Source: Thermospira aquatica (lineage in GTDB: Bacteria > Spirochaetota > Brevinematia > Brevinematales > Thermospiraceae). From it: 64,000 nt of DNA. The stretch spans positions 2,170,001-2,234,000 of the forward strand of contig NZ_CP073355.1 of NCBI RefSeq assembly GCF_023525255.1, read 5' to 3'. The translations under genes and the position numbers were made by a program. Positions 45,688 through 54,529 of the stretch are shown in pieces (within the stretch, counting starts at the first letter, position 1; each line of letters opens with the position of its first letter). The notes under the pieces are model-generated. The model was not told the DNA's origin. It made no database searches and saw only the letters and a list, made by a program, of their open reading frames with translations.

Positions 45688-46716
45688 CTATATTTTTCCT
45701 ATCACATTAAGATACCAGCCATAGGGATTGTTCCAGATAGTATCCAGAACATTGTAAAAGATTCCTGTCTTGAAACGTAACGTGCTCAGATCGATCGAGA
45801 CATAAAGTCCAACTCTATCAGAAAGGGCATAGTTTGTCGACATGGCAAAGGTGTTTTCAAATCCCACTCCATACGAGAGAACCTTTGCCCCAGCAGAAAA
45901 ATAGAAATCGACATCCTGTCGAAGATCTTCCTGGATGCCATTGTACACCGTAGGACGGGCAAAAATAGCAAGATTCTGTTCAAAATACCCTATCAAAAGA
46001 TGTTCTGCCACATGGACATAAGCCTCTTCAAAGAGGGGAAGACTCAAGAGGGGATTATCAGGAAAACCTATCCCTACCTCAAAATCAAGCTTCCCGTAGA
46101 CAGAACGAACCAGCATCGTGTATCGCTTCTGAAGTGTTTGATCCACAATTGCCTGGTAAAGATTAATATCGGAAAATCCTACAGAAAATTCGAGAATCGT
46201 ATTTCCAATACGACTATCAATCACCAGATCAAATCCTACCTTATTCTGAGCGAAAGGCTGATAGATTAAGAGATGAGGGTAGAGCATTCCAGAGAAAAAA
46301 CTTTTCCCTACGGCCAACCCTATCCCTCGAAGATCATACGCCCCCTTATAATTCCTAGCAGGAGAAGCAAAAAACTGAAGTCCCCTATACCCATACTCCT
46401 TTCGCGCAAGAGTCCTCCAGTTCCCCACAAAATACTCCATCTCAAACCATCCAAAAGGCTCTGTACAAAAGAAAAAAGTATCCAGAGATGGAAACAAATT
46501 CGTTGCGACGACATTGGTAAACATGCCTTTCAAAGAAAAATCGACTCGGAAACCATATTTTGAACCACCATCAACCGAAAAAAGAAGATCATTTCTTGTA
46601 ACGGCAATACCGTTCGTTCCAATTTCCGAATAGATATCAATATTCGGCACTCTCACCATCTGTCCCCATACAACGACACTGCATAAGAAAGATAAACAAT
46701 ACAAAAATCTTTTCAT
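45688..46716 (-). CDS. Putative outer-membrane beta-barrel protein
   Basis: The 342-residue protein has a signal peptide (MKRFLYCLSFLCSVVVWG) and then alternating hydrophobic/polar strands with many aromatic residues (FRVDFSLKGMFTNV, WFEMEYFVGNW, LDFEVGIGF, VGLYVSIDLSTLRFKTGIFYNV), as in outer-membrane beta-barrels. The ATG at 46716 overlaps the stop of the DOMON gene (TAATG), so an upstream in-frame start at 46758 is not needed. No specific family is recognised. Confidence 0.7.
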   Translation of the reverse strand: MKRFLYCLSFLCSVVVWGQMVRVPNIDIYSEIGTNGIAVTRNDLLFSVDGGSKYGFRVDFSLKGMFTNVVATNLFPSLDTFFFCTEPFGWFEMEYFVGNWRTLARKEYGYRGLQFFASPARNYKGAYDLRGIGLAVGKSFFSGMLYPHLLIYQPFAQNKVGFDLVIDSRIGNTILEFSVGFSDINLYQAIVDQTLQKRYTMLVRSVYGKLDFEVGIGFPDNPLLSLPLFEEAYVHVAEHLLIGYFEQNLAIFARPTVYNGIQEDLRQDVDFYFSAGAKVLSYGVGFENTFAMSTNYALSDRVGLYVSIDLSTLRFKTGIFYNVLDTIWNNPYGWYLNVIGKI

Positions 46717-47219
46717 TATTTTTTCCTCTTTAACACGATACGTGTTTTCTCTCTCCATTGATGTTTACTCGAGGTATTATCAAATCTTCCATACGCAAGA
46801 AGAACATCCATTGGTTTTTCCAGTACCAGAGGAACATCATAAGCATCCTTCGTATTCAATGCACGAGCAAAAACGACTCTTGTAATATTATCATCCTCGT
46901 AGGCCTCAATCAAACGAATATTTTCCTTCCCACCAAGCTCGGTATCCCTTCTGTGGCCTATCACACTAACACCAAAATGGTCTTCGATAACCCCAACATT
47001 CCCATTCGTTACATACACCACCACAAAATCTGCGTCCTTCATTTTCATTGTGGCTCCCCAACCAATTGCTATCCAGCCTTTTGTAGGAGCCTCCAGAGTA
47101 AAAATAACCTCTTCCCCTTCCACTTCCCAGGAAAGCTTTACCGAAGAAACCTCCACCGTTTCAGCCCACACCAGAGAAACCAAAAAAAACAACACTCCAC
47201 ACCACCACACCTGCTTCAT
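46716..47219 (-). CDS. Exported DOMON-domain protein
   Basis: The 167-residue protein has a signal peptide (QVWWCGVLFFLVSLVWA) followed by one DOMON-like beta-sandwich: VKLSWEVEGEEVIFTLEAPTKGWIAIGWG, DADFVVVYVTNGNV, and RVVFARALNTKD. DOMON domains bind haem or sugars in exported redox proteins. The typical Met and His haem ligands are not clearly identifiable (ATMKMKDADF holds two Met). It is between the TPR and the barrel protein genes in a tight minus-strand series. Confidence 0.78.
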   Translation of the reverse strand: MKQVWWCGVLFFLVSLVWAETVEVSSVKLSWEVEGEEVIFTLEAPTKGWIAIGWGATMKMKDADFVVVYVTNGNVGVIEDHFGVSVIGHRRDTELGGKENIRLIEAYEDDNITRVVFARALNTKDAYDVPLVLEKPMDVLLAYGRFDNTSSKHQWREKTRIVLKRKK

Positions 47220-47228
47220 TTTCCCTCC

Positions 47229-47540
47229 TCACTTTTCCAGAATTTTTCCACGAATACTCTCTATAGAAGCAGCTTTACCATACGCAGGATCCACAGCATA
47301 CGACTTTTCATACGCCGAAATCGCCTGTCTATAACTTTTTGTCGCCTCATAGGTTTTGCCCATGCGAAGATACCACTCTGAAAAACGTTCTATCATCTCT
47401 TTATTCACCACCAAAGGCTGGAATTCTACGGGTTTATCCCGTAGAGAAAGAGCCTGTGAAAGGTGAGATAAAACTCGATGATGCCGCGAAGTCTCATGAA
47501 AAGACGAAAAATCAGAAGGTTGCAGTTTTTGAATCTGCAT
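47229..47540 (-). CDS. Small TPR-motif protein
   Basis: The 103-residue protein has one clear tetratricopeptide repeat (MGKTYEATKSYRQAISAYEKSYAVDPAYGKAASI) after a helical N-terminus; no signal peptide. It is the first gene of the DOMON/barrel series, 22 bp after the tmRNA 3' end. Function unknown beyond protein binding. Confidence 0.65.
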   Translation of the reverse strand: MQIQKLQPSDFSSFHETSRHHRVLSHLSQALSLRDKPVEFQPLVVNKEMIERFSEWYLRMGKTYEATKSYRQAISAYEKSYAVDPAYGKAASIESIRGKILEK

Positions 47541-47561
47541 AAAACCCTCCTCTTTTCAATT

Positions 47562-47904
47562 TGGAGGCGGTGGGAATCGAACCCACGTCCTGGAAAGAGA
47601 TGCTACAGACCTTATCCACAGGCTTGGTTCTGTTTTTTTGTTCTCCCGTTTCAGGAAACAGAACAAACCCGAAACGGAAAGAGCCGGTCATTTTCAGAAA
47701 GGAGGTCCGGCCTCTCCTTTCCTATCCCCTGTGTCTAACCCTCGTTAGCTATGCAGAGGAGCCACAGCTAAGAAGGCTGGCTGACTTAAGCAGCCAGGAG
47801 AGCAGAATTATCTGCGTTTATCGTTTTGGAGCAGTTTTAAGGGATACTTCAGCCCTGCCTGAAGCCTATAACCTCCCATTTCCAATCGAAAACCATTCGC
47901 CCCC
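47562..47904 (-). ncRNA. ssrA: Transfer-messenger RNA
   Basis: The 3' end forms a tRNA-like T arm (gtgggttcgattcccac) and acceptor strand cgcctcca that pairs with the 5' end gggggcg at 47904, where aatggttttcgattgg follows as expected for tmRNA. About 80 nt in, ataaac precedes a likely resume codon GCA and a short frame encoding ADNSALLAA then TAA, followed by a stable helix. The tag therefore is probably (A)ADNSALLAA. Pseudoknot-like helices (ggccggacctcc, cgtttcggg/ccgaaacg type) fill the rest. The length of 343 nt without CCA is typical. It rescues stalled ribosomes with SmpB, which is not in the window. Confidence 0.95.
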
Positions 47905-48021
47905 TTTTTCTCTATAAATAATCTAACATACTTTTAAAAAAAAATCAAAAAAATCCCTTTTCATAGTATCGGAAGAAAAGCATAAAAATTTAATATCCAA
48001 AAAGAAATTTCTCAAAAATTT

Positions 48022-48897
48022 TTAGAGAAAATCTTCCATAAGGAGAGAAACATCCAGGGGTTTCACTGTATGCGTCAGTGCACCCATAGAAACAAAATCT
48101 ACTCCCATCCGTGCAAGCTTGATTACCCTTTCTTCTGTCATATTTCCAGAAGCTTCTACCATCTTACGGCCAGCTATCACCCGAACAGCTTCGCGTATCA
48201 TCTCATCAGTCATATTATCCAGCATAAGAATATCTGCAGGCGTAGCCAGTGCTTCTCTCACTTCCTCGAGTGTAGAAACCTCAACCTCTATCAGTTTTTC
48301 AGGGTAAAGGCTATATGCCCGCTTCACTGCTTCAGTTATCCCCCCTGCAGCCGCCCGGTGATTTTCTTTGATAAGAATCATATCATAGAGACCGTAACGA
48401 TGATTGTACCCTCCCCCTACTGCTACGGCATATTTCTCAAAAACCCTTAAACCAGGAAGTGTTTTTCTCGTATCGAGAATTTTGATCGAGGTGCCATCAA
48501 GAGATTGAACCAATCGATGGGTTTTTGTAGCGATTCCACTCATCAGTCCAAGAAAATTAAGCGCCACTCTTTCCCCTCTCAGAATAGACTGCGCCGCACC
48601 TTCCAGTTTCACCAACACAGTTCCTGGGGTCACCCAAGCCCCATCTTTATAAAACACTTCCATTTTTAGTTGTGCATCTACTGTAGAAAAGGTATGTTGT
48701 ACAACCTCAAGCCCACAAACCATACCCTCTTCTTTGGCAATGATCGCCGCTTTTTTGTTTACCGGCACCTCTCCAAGGGTTGCAAGAGAAGTAATATCTC
48801 CCTCTTCCCCAAAATCCTCTCTCAACGCTTTTTGAACAGCCTCATCGATAAGCACGGCATTCAGCTCTTTCAAACGAAAGGGAAAATGTTTTTTCAT
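48022..48897 (-). CDS. nadC: Nicotinate-nucleotide pyrophosphorylase (carboxylating)
   Basis: NadC converts quinolinate and PRPP to nicotinate mononucleotide in de novo NAD synthesis. The 291-residue protein has the family features EDFGEEGDITSLA near the start, RVALNFLGLMSGIATKT, ILDTRKTLPGLR.FEKYAVAVGGG..HR.GLYDMILIKENH, EVEVSTLEEVREAL, DILMLDNM and VEASGNMT. It starts 3 bp after the pilZ stop codon, in one transcript. nadA and nadB are not present here. Confidence 0.95.
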   Translation of the reverse strand: MKKHFPFRLKELNAVLIDEAVQKALREDFGEEGDITSLATLGEVPVNKKAAIIAKEEGMVCGLEVVQHTFSTVDAQLKMEVFYKDGAWVTPGTVLVKLEGAAQSILRGERVALNFLGLMSGIATKTHRLVQSLDGTSIKILDTRKTLPGLRVFEKYAVAVGGGYNHRYGLYDMILIKENHRAAAGGITEAVKRAYSLYPEKLIEVEVSTLEEVREALATPADILMLDNMTDEMIREAVRVIAGRKMVEASGNMTEERVIKLARMGVDFVSMGALTHTVKPLDVSLLMEDFL

Positions 48898-48900
48898 ACA

Positions 48901-49722
48901 CTAGGTACCAGACTGATCCTCTGTGTTTTCAGGAGCTTGTTGTGTTTTCTCCTCAGATTTTTCGATAGAATTTTCCAAAACACCACCCAGGGCCACACGT
49001 TTAAAAATAAAGGAAGCCAAAACCTCCTGATCCTCACTACTCAGGTAGGTAAACCGCAAAGCGCAAAAACGTTTCCGATAATCATACGCCACAACAGTAG
49101 CATCCGCATACACATCGCGATCATCAAGCATAAACTGAATATTAGAAATTTGTACATTTACGGATAAAGCTTCCTGGGGAAACATACCCACCAGCTCCAC
49201 GGCTAGCCCGCCAAAACTAATATCGCGAATCACCCCTACCAAAAGCTGAGAGTTTATAGGAGAACGAAATTTAATACCTATACGTTCATTAGGATTGGCT
49301 GGATCAAAAGAAATGCGTACATACTTTCTTTGGGGAGGCGCCCCACGCAATTTTTGGTAAAGTTGAAGAGTATACAAAAATAACTCATCACCACTAACAT
49401 TGCTTTTGACAAAACCAACACATCCGTTTTCTATAGCCTTAGCTGCTATTGTCTTGTCAATCACCACATAGATCAACAATGCGTATATCGTTCGTTTTTG
49501 GGTAACAGCAAAAGCCTTTACCTTTGCGAGAATATCAAGCGCCTGAGCAAACTCTTCATGGATCACATCAATAAAAACAAACTCGATATTAGGATACAAC
49601 CGAAGCTTCTCCAATAGCTGATCTGCATTATCTGTATGATAAACTGTCACTCCCCTGGGGTAAAAAGTGTTGACAAATTGGTTGCGCACATAAAATGATT
49701 GGGTAACAATCACTATCTCCAT
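48901..49722 (-). CDS. PilZ-domain protein with receiver-like N-terminal domain
   Basis: The 273-residue protein starts with a flavodoxin-like fold of receiver type (EIVIVTQSFYVRNQFVNTFY, EFVFIDVIHEEF, GCVGFVKSN), in which the acidic cluster of true receivers is not evident, so phosphorylation is doubtful. Residues 130-240 form a PilZ domain with the c-di-GMP motifs RKYVR and DISFGGLAVEL. The tail is acidic and Gln-rich. It should respond to c-di-GMP in motility or envelope control. It is the first gene of a pair with nadC, which looks functionally unrelated. Confidence 0.85.
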   Translation of the reverse strand: MEIVIVTQSFYVRNQFVNTFYPRGVTVYHTDNADQLLEKLRLYPNIEFVFIDVIHEEFAQALDILAKVKAFAVTQKRTIYALLIYVVIDKTIAAKAIENGCVGFVKSNVSGDELFLYTLQLYQKLRGAPPQRKYVRISFDPANPNERIGIKFRSPINSQLLVGVIRDISFGGLAVELVGMFPQEALSVNVQISNIQFMLDDRDVYADATVVAYDYRKRFCALRFTYLSSEDQEVLASFIFKRVALGGVLENSIEKSEEKTQQAPENTEDQSGT

Positions 49723-49747
49723 AAATTACCCTTTTCCTTGTTTTGAC

Positions 49748-49776
49748 ATTTTATTCAACATCTCACTATAAGGCAA
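49748..49776 (-). promoter_or_regulatory. Promoter of pilZ-nadC
   Basis: On the minus strand ttgcct (49776-49771) and taaaat (49753-49748) are 17 bp apart, 26 bp before the start at 49722. Confidence 0.65.
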
Positions 49777-49852
49777 AAAAAAGGAAAATGCAAATTTTTT
49801 TACAATAAACAATAAAGAAAGTGGTAATGTGAAGACCTCCTTCTTTTCTCAA

Positions 49853-49910
49853 TTATGCATTATGCACAATGCACTACTATTTTTGCATTTTCTTAATGCA
49901 TATTGCATAA
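49853..49910. promoter_or_regulatory. Interrupted palindrome with repeated atgcat/ttgcat words
   Basis: ttatgcattatgcac (49853) and ttaatgcatattgcataa (to 49910) are imperfect inverted repeats about 27 bp apart in the divergent spacer between pilZ and the amylase gene. It could be a protein-binding site. The rest of the 330-bp spacer (49723-50054) holds the two promoters described separately. Confidence 0.35.
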
Positions 49911-49964
49911 AATTTTCTAAAACAAACTATTGCCCTATAAAAATATAAAAATTTTTTCAAAAAA

Positions 49965-50030
49965 TTGCACTTTTTTTCATTTTATACCGTATAATATTTA
50001 AACCGAGAAACAAATATGTAATCGGTTACA
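49965..50030 (+). promoter_or_regulatory. Amylase promoter with LacI/CcpA-type operator
   Basis: ttgcac (49965-49970) and tataat (49990-49995) form a promoter with a long 19-bp spacing. tgtaatcggttaca at 50017-50030 is a near-perfect dyad with a central CG and fits the cre-like pattern TGnAAnCGnTnnCA recognised by LacI/GalR-family repressors. It lies just downstream of the expected transcript start, where binding would block transcription. No LacI-type regulator gene is in the window. Confidence 0.6.
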
Positions 50031-50054
50031 AAAGATAAAAGGAGGAAAATAACA

Positions 50055-53000
50055 ATGGTTCGGTATGGAAAATGGTTGATGTTTGTAGGTGTTTGGGCAG
50101 CCTTGTTAGGGTGTCAACTGATGAAAGATATTGAGAGCTCTCCTCCCAATCAAGAAGACAGGGAAACACCTCTTGTTTCAGTTGCCTCGCTTTCCCTGAG
50201 TGGCACAACGCTCTCAGTAACCGCTGCATGGAGTGACAATGATACGGTCACCAAAGTCTCCCTCAAGCTCAATGCTAATGGAAATCTTTTTACCAATCTT
50301 TCCCAGAATATTACCAGTGGGAAAAAGTACGGAGATACCATATTTACCCTTTCCCTGCCTGCAGGCAGTTACGAGCTTTTTCTGCTCGCAGAGGATAAAA
50401 ACAACAATATCGGTATCTCATCCAGAACAAATATCTCTGTAGCGCTGCATGATACCACCCCCCCAACGTTAGTTATAGCATCACCAACAAACAATCAGCA
50501 GGTAGGAACAACCCTTGAGATTGCCGGTGTGGCCTCAGACAACCAGGGGCTTCTTTCCATTGTTTATAAAATCGATAGTGAGAATTGGTCCTTGATTCCC
50601 CTTTCTGGGACTTCAGCAGGATTTTCTACGAATATTGTCGTCACTGAGGGAAATTATACCCTCTCTCTCTATGCCATTGATATAGCCAGTAACAGTTCTG
50701 TCACAAATACTCTAAGCTTCTCCTCTGTAGCAGGGCTTCCCTCTCTCGTCATCCAAAATCCTGCCATGAATCTGCTCACCAATACGGTTAATCTGCTGGT
50801 AAATGGGACAGCCTCCGTGGAAAGTGGCAGTATCACCAAGGTTATCATTCAGGTGAATGGTGGGTCTATCCAGGATGCTAGTGGAACCACAAGCTGGTCA
50901 AAGAACATCACCCTTTCCGAGGGAACTAACACCGTCGTTGTGTCTGCTATTTCATCCTCAGACAAAACCAATAGCGCAACAAGAACCGTTATCTGTGATA
51001 CTACTCCACCAACATTTTCACTGACCACTCCCATCAACGGACAAACCTGGAATTCGAGTAGCATCACTGTGACGGGAACAGCCTCAGACAACCTCGCCGA
51101 CGTGGCTAAAATCTATCTCTCTCTCGACAACGGGGATTTCGTTGAGGCAAGTGGTACAACCTCATTTTCCCGTGCCTTTGCGCTTACCACTGGTTCTCAC
51201 ACTCTCAAAACCTATGCAAAAGACAATGCAGGAAACATTTCTCCAACCAACTCCATAACCTTTACAGTTGATTTCCAGGGAGGAATTGTTGTTCATTTTA
51301 AAAATCCTTCAGGATGGTCTGCGCCCTCTATTTACTACTGGAACGTATCTCCAAGTGGCACGATGCCAACGGTAAACTGGCCTGGGGTAACCATGACGTT
51401 AGAAACAGGGGACTGGTATCGGTTTGTTTTTACCAATGCTACTTCCGCTAACCTCATTTTCAGTAAGTCTGGGAGCCCTCAAACCGTAGACCTCAGTCTC
51501 TCTTCACCGGGAGAATACTGGTTTGTTACCAATGGGATAAGTGGTGGCAAGATTACCGGCAAATGGTATCTCTGTGATCCAGATGACACCACCCTTCCTG
51601 AGGTAACTATCGTTTCACCTACTAACGGCGCAAAAGTAAGTGGCGATGTTCTCCTGGTTGCCGCAGCAAGTGATAATACAGGGGTTATTGATTCCGTGAG
51701 TTTTTATGTTGACAATAACCTTATTCGAACGATAAATGCTTCTCCTTACCAGACGACATGGAATAGTGCCTATAGTACCAATGGATCACACCAGATTAAG
51801 GTTCTTGCTATAGACGGAGCAGGCAACAGCAACTGGTCCAGTATCATCACCGTCACAACCTCTAATACTAACCTTCCGCCCATTATTCAACTTCAGGCTG
51901 ATACGTATGGAATGGTTTCAAACTACTTTGTATTCAATGCTTCTTCCTCGTTTGATCCCAACGGGAACATTGTTTCCTATAATTGGTCGTTTACAGGGGC
52001 TGAATACACTACACGAAGTGGTGCACTGGTCAGTAACCGTTACTTTTCTCATGGTACTTTTCAGGTTACCCTTACTGTCACAGACAACGAGGGAGCCATC
52101 TCTACTACAAACTTTCCTGTAAGCGTTATTACAAACACAAGAACAGGTGATTTCCGTGAAGAGACTATTTACTTCCTTATCACTACACGATTCTACGACG
52201 GTGATCCGGCCAACAATGTCTATTGTTGGGATGATGCTACCGCTGGTAACTACCCTAACGATCCTGCCTGGAGAGGAGACTTCGAGGGTATTATCCAAAA
52301 ACTCGACTACATCAAAGCCCTGGGATTCAGTGCTATCTGGATCACTCCTGTGGTTCAAAATGCAAGTGGGATGGACTACCATGGCTATCATGCTATCAAC
52401 TTTAAGAAAGTTGACTATCGTTACAAGAGTTCTCAGGATCCAACTGCCGAAGACTCATATCGACGGCTGATTCAGGCAGCACATGCCAAAGGTATAAAGG
52501 TTATTCAGGATATTGTGCTCAACCACACCGGAAACTTTGGAGAGGAAAATATCTACCCCATGTTTTATCGCCAAAATGCAGAACCCTATGTCAATGCCTT
52601 CACCAAAGGTCCATACACCAACCGTCTCCCGGCAGATTATGATTCCCTTGATCCAGCGATGCAGTATAGTGCGAGAATTACAGCTATGAAAGAAGACTAT
52701 ACTGACGTAGATGCCATCTACCACCATGAGAAAAACCTTGGATGGGAAGATTATACCGTCCAAACAGCTCAAATAGCAGGAGATTGTGTTGACCTCAACA
52801 CGGAAAACCCTGCAGTGGCTCAGTACCTCCGTGATGCTTACTATCAGTATATTGACTGGGGAGTGGATGGTTTCCGTATTGATACCGTTAAGCATATCTC
52901 TCGCCTTACTTTTAACAAAGAGTTTATTCCTCAATTTAAGCAGCGTGGAGGAGAAAATTTCTATATTTTCGGAGAGGTTTGTACTCGATATCGAGGGGTA

Positions 53001-53975
53001 TGGAACTTTGAAAAACCTGTTATCTCAACCCCATTTTATACCTGGAAAGAGTCTACCTCCTATCCATGGGGTACGCTTGAGCAAAACACCAACTCTACCA
53101 AACAACTGTGGGATGATAACTATGACTCGAGTACTATTGCTTTACAACCTACCAGTCAGAATCATCGTCTCACAGGAGATTTCGAAAATACCTATCATAC
53201 TCCAGACTGGTCACGTCGTTCAGGACTTGATGTGATTGATTTTCCTATGCACTGGAATTTTGGTAATGCGAGAGATGCCTTTAACCTTGCTGTTGGCACA
53301 GACCACTGGTATAGTGATGCAACATGGAATGTTGTCTATGTAGATTCCCATGACTATGGACCCGATATGGACACCCGATACAATGGCAGTCAGGCAGACT
53401 GGGCAGAGAACCTTACTTTGATGTTTACTTTCCGTGGTATTCCTACCATTTACTACGGTACCGAAATCGAATTCCAGAAAGGAGCTCCATGCGATCTTGG
53501 GGCTAGTGGACCTCTTGCCAACACGGGAAGAGCATATTTTGGTAATCACCTAGAGGGAACGGTTACGGCTTCAGACTTTGGAGTCTATACGGCTTCGGGT
53601 GAGGTGGCCAACACACTCAACCATCCATTGGCTCAACATATAAGACGCCTCAATATGATACGAAGGCGCATTCCAGCCCTTCAGAAAGGTCAGTATTCCA
53701 CCGCTCACATTTCTGGCGATGGTATAGCCTTTAAGCGAAGATATACAGATCCTTCAAGAGGTATTGATAGTTTTGTATTGGTGACTATTTCTGGGAGTGC
53801 AACATTTTACAATCTCCCAGGTGGAACGTATAAAGATGCTATAACCGGGGATACAAAAACCATCGGTAATGGGGGATCACTTACGGCTACCTGTAGTGGT
53901 CAAGGTAACGCTCGTATCTATGTGCTCAATGGTCCTGGAAAGATAGGTGAAGATGGACCCTATCTCAAACCATAA
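50055..53975 (+). CDS. Secreted modular alpha-amylase lipoprotein (GH13)
   Basis: This 1,306-residue protein has a lipoprotein signal (LGCQLMKD, Cys about 16-20). About three or four bacterial Ig-like domains follow (DTTPPTLVIASPTNNQQVG, DTTPPTFSLTTPINGQTW, LPEVTIVSPTNGAKVSGD), with a starch-binding CBM26-like module (VHFKNPSGWSAPSIYYWN...GDWYRFVF) between Ig domains at about 415-510. A PKD-like domain follows at about 610-700. The GH13 catalytic domain fills the C-terminal 600 residues: IWITPV, QDIVLNHTGN, the nucleophile Asp in GFRIDTVKH, the acid/base Glu in YIFGEV, and the third Asp in YVDSHD (DSHD instead of the common NHD). It should bind and cut starch at the cell surface. First gene of a three-gene operon. 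Confidence 0.92.
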   Translation: MVRYGKWLMFVGVWAALLGCQLMKDIESSPPNQEDRETPLVSVASLSLSGTTLSVTAAWSDNDTVTKVSLKLNANGNLFTNLSQNITSGKKYGDTIFTLSLPAGSYELFLLAEDKNNNIGISSRTNISVALHDTTPPTLVIASPTNNQQVGTTLEIAGVASDNQGLLSIVYKIDSENWSLIPLSGTSAGFSTNIVVTEGNYTLSLYAIDIASNSSVTNTLSFSSVAGLPSLVIQNPAMNLLTNTVNLLVNGTASVESGSITKVIIQVNGGSIQDASGTTSWSKNITLSEGTNTVVVSAISSSDKTNSATRTVICDTTPPTFSLTTPINGQTWNSSSITVTGTASDNLADVAKIYLSLDNGDFVEASGTTSFSRAFALTTGSHTLKTYAKDNAGNISPTNSITFTVDFQGGIVVHFKNPSGWSAPSIYYWNVSPSGTMPTVNWPGVTMTLETGDWYRFVFTNATSANLIFSKSGSPQTVDLSLSSPGEYWFVTNGISGGKITGKWYLCDPDDTTLPEVTIVSPTNGAKVSGDVLLVAAASDNTGVIDSVSFYVDNNLIRTINASPYQTTWNSAYSTNGSHQIKVLAIDGAGNSNWSSIITVTTSNTNLPPIIQLQADTYGMVSNYFVFNASSSFDPNGNIVSYNWSFTGAEYTTRSGALVSNRYFSHGTFQVTLTVTDNEGAISTTNFPVSVITNTRTGDFREETIYFLITTRFYDGDPANNVYCWDDATAGNYPNDPAWRGDFEGIIQKLDYIKALGFSAIWITPVVQNASGMDYHGYHAINFKKVDYRYKSSQDPTAEDSYRRLIQAAHAKGIKVIQDIVLNHTGNFGEENIYPMFYRQNAEPYVNAFTKGPYTNRLPADYDSLDPAMQYSARITAMKEDYTDVDAIYHHEKNLGWEDYTVQTAQIAGDCVDLNTENPAVAQYLRDAYYQYIDWGVDGFRIDTVKHISRLTFNKEFIPQFKQRGGENFYIFGEVCTRYRGVWNFEKPVISTPFYTWKESTSYPWGTLEQNTNSTKQLWDDNYDSSTIALQPTSQNHRLTGDFENTYHTPDWSRRSGLDVIDFPMHWNFGNARDAFNLAVGTDHWYSDATWNVVYVDSHDYGPDMDTRYNGSQADWAENLTLMFTFRGIPTIYYGTEIEFQKGAPCDLGASGPLANTGRAYFGNHLEGTVTASDFGVYTASGEVANTLNHPLAQHIRRLNMIRRRIPALQKGQYSTAHISGDGIAFKRRYTDPSRGIDSFVLVTISGSATFYNLPGGTYKDAITGDTKTIGNGGSLTATCSGQGNARIYVLNGPGKIGEDGPYLKP

Positions 53976-53989
53976 GTAAGGAGAACATT

Positions 53990-54529
53990 ATGAGAAAATA
54001 CACTTTTCTTATTCTTTTCCTGGGGATAAGTCTTGCCTCACTTATGTGGGGCAAGACTCCCCGCCTTGAAGTAGGGCTCAGTCCTACCCTCGCCATTTTT
54101 GGCGATGCTATAGGTGGAGGAAGTGGATTGTATGTGGATTATCCTCTTCTCCATCTCTGGGGCATTTCCTGGCCTGTAAAAACCAGAGGTGTGTTCTTTT
54201 TTCAGACAAGTGGAAACCCTACAGCCTCCTATACCAGTGTAGCTTTCGGAGGGGGAATTGCCGCTTTTTATGCCTTGCCAGATCTTTCTGCTCTTTCCTT
54301 TGAGGGTGGGTGCGATATTCTTCCTTCGTGGTATATGTTTAGTTTCACCACAGATAAAGGCAAAGGATCTCAGAGTGGCATGGGGGTTATCCTCGCTCCC
54401 TACGCTGCAGCAAAATACGCTCTCTCGTTAAACTGGGGAATGCGTTTCGATATAAGCTACCATATCGGGCTGTACGACACTTTTTATGGTTATATTATTC
54501 TTTCTCTAGGAGGAAGCTATGCGTTTTAA
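53990..54529 (+). CDS. Small outer-membrane beta-barrel-like protein
   Basis: The 179-residue protein has a signal peptide (MRKYTFLILFLGISLASLMWG) and Gly- and aromatic-rich amphipathic strands to a C-terminal Phe (LSLGGSYAF), like eight-stranded outer-membrane barrels. It lies 14 bp after the amylase stop and overlaps the next gene by 11 bp, so it belongs to the starch operon; it may be a porin-like or docking component, but that is inference. Confidence 0.72.
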   Translation: MRKYTFLILFLGISLASLMWGKTPRLEVGLSPTLAIFGDAIGGGSGLYVDYPLLHLWGISWPVKTRGVFFFQTSGNPTASYTSVAFGGGIAAFYALPDLSALSFEGGCDILPSWYMFSFTTDKGKGSQSGMGVILAPYAAAKYALSLNWGMRFDISYHIGLYDTFYGYIILSLGGSYAF

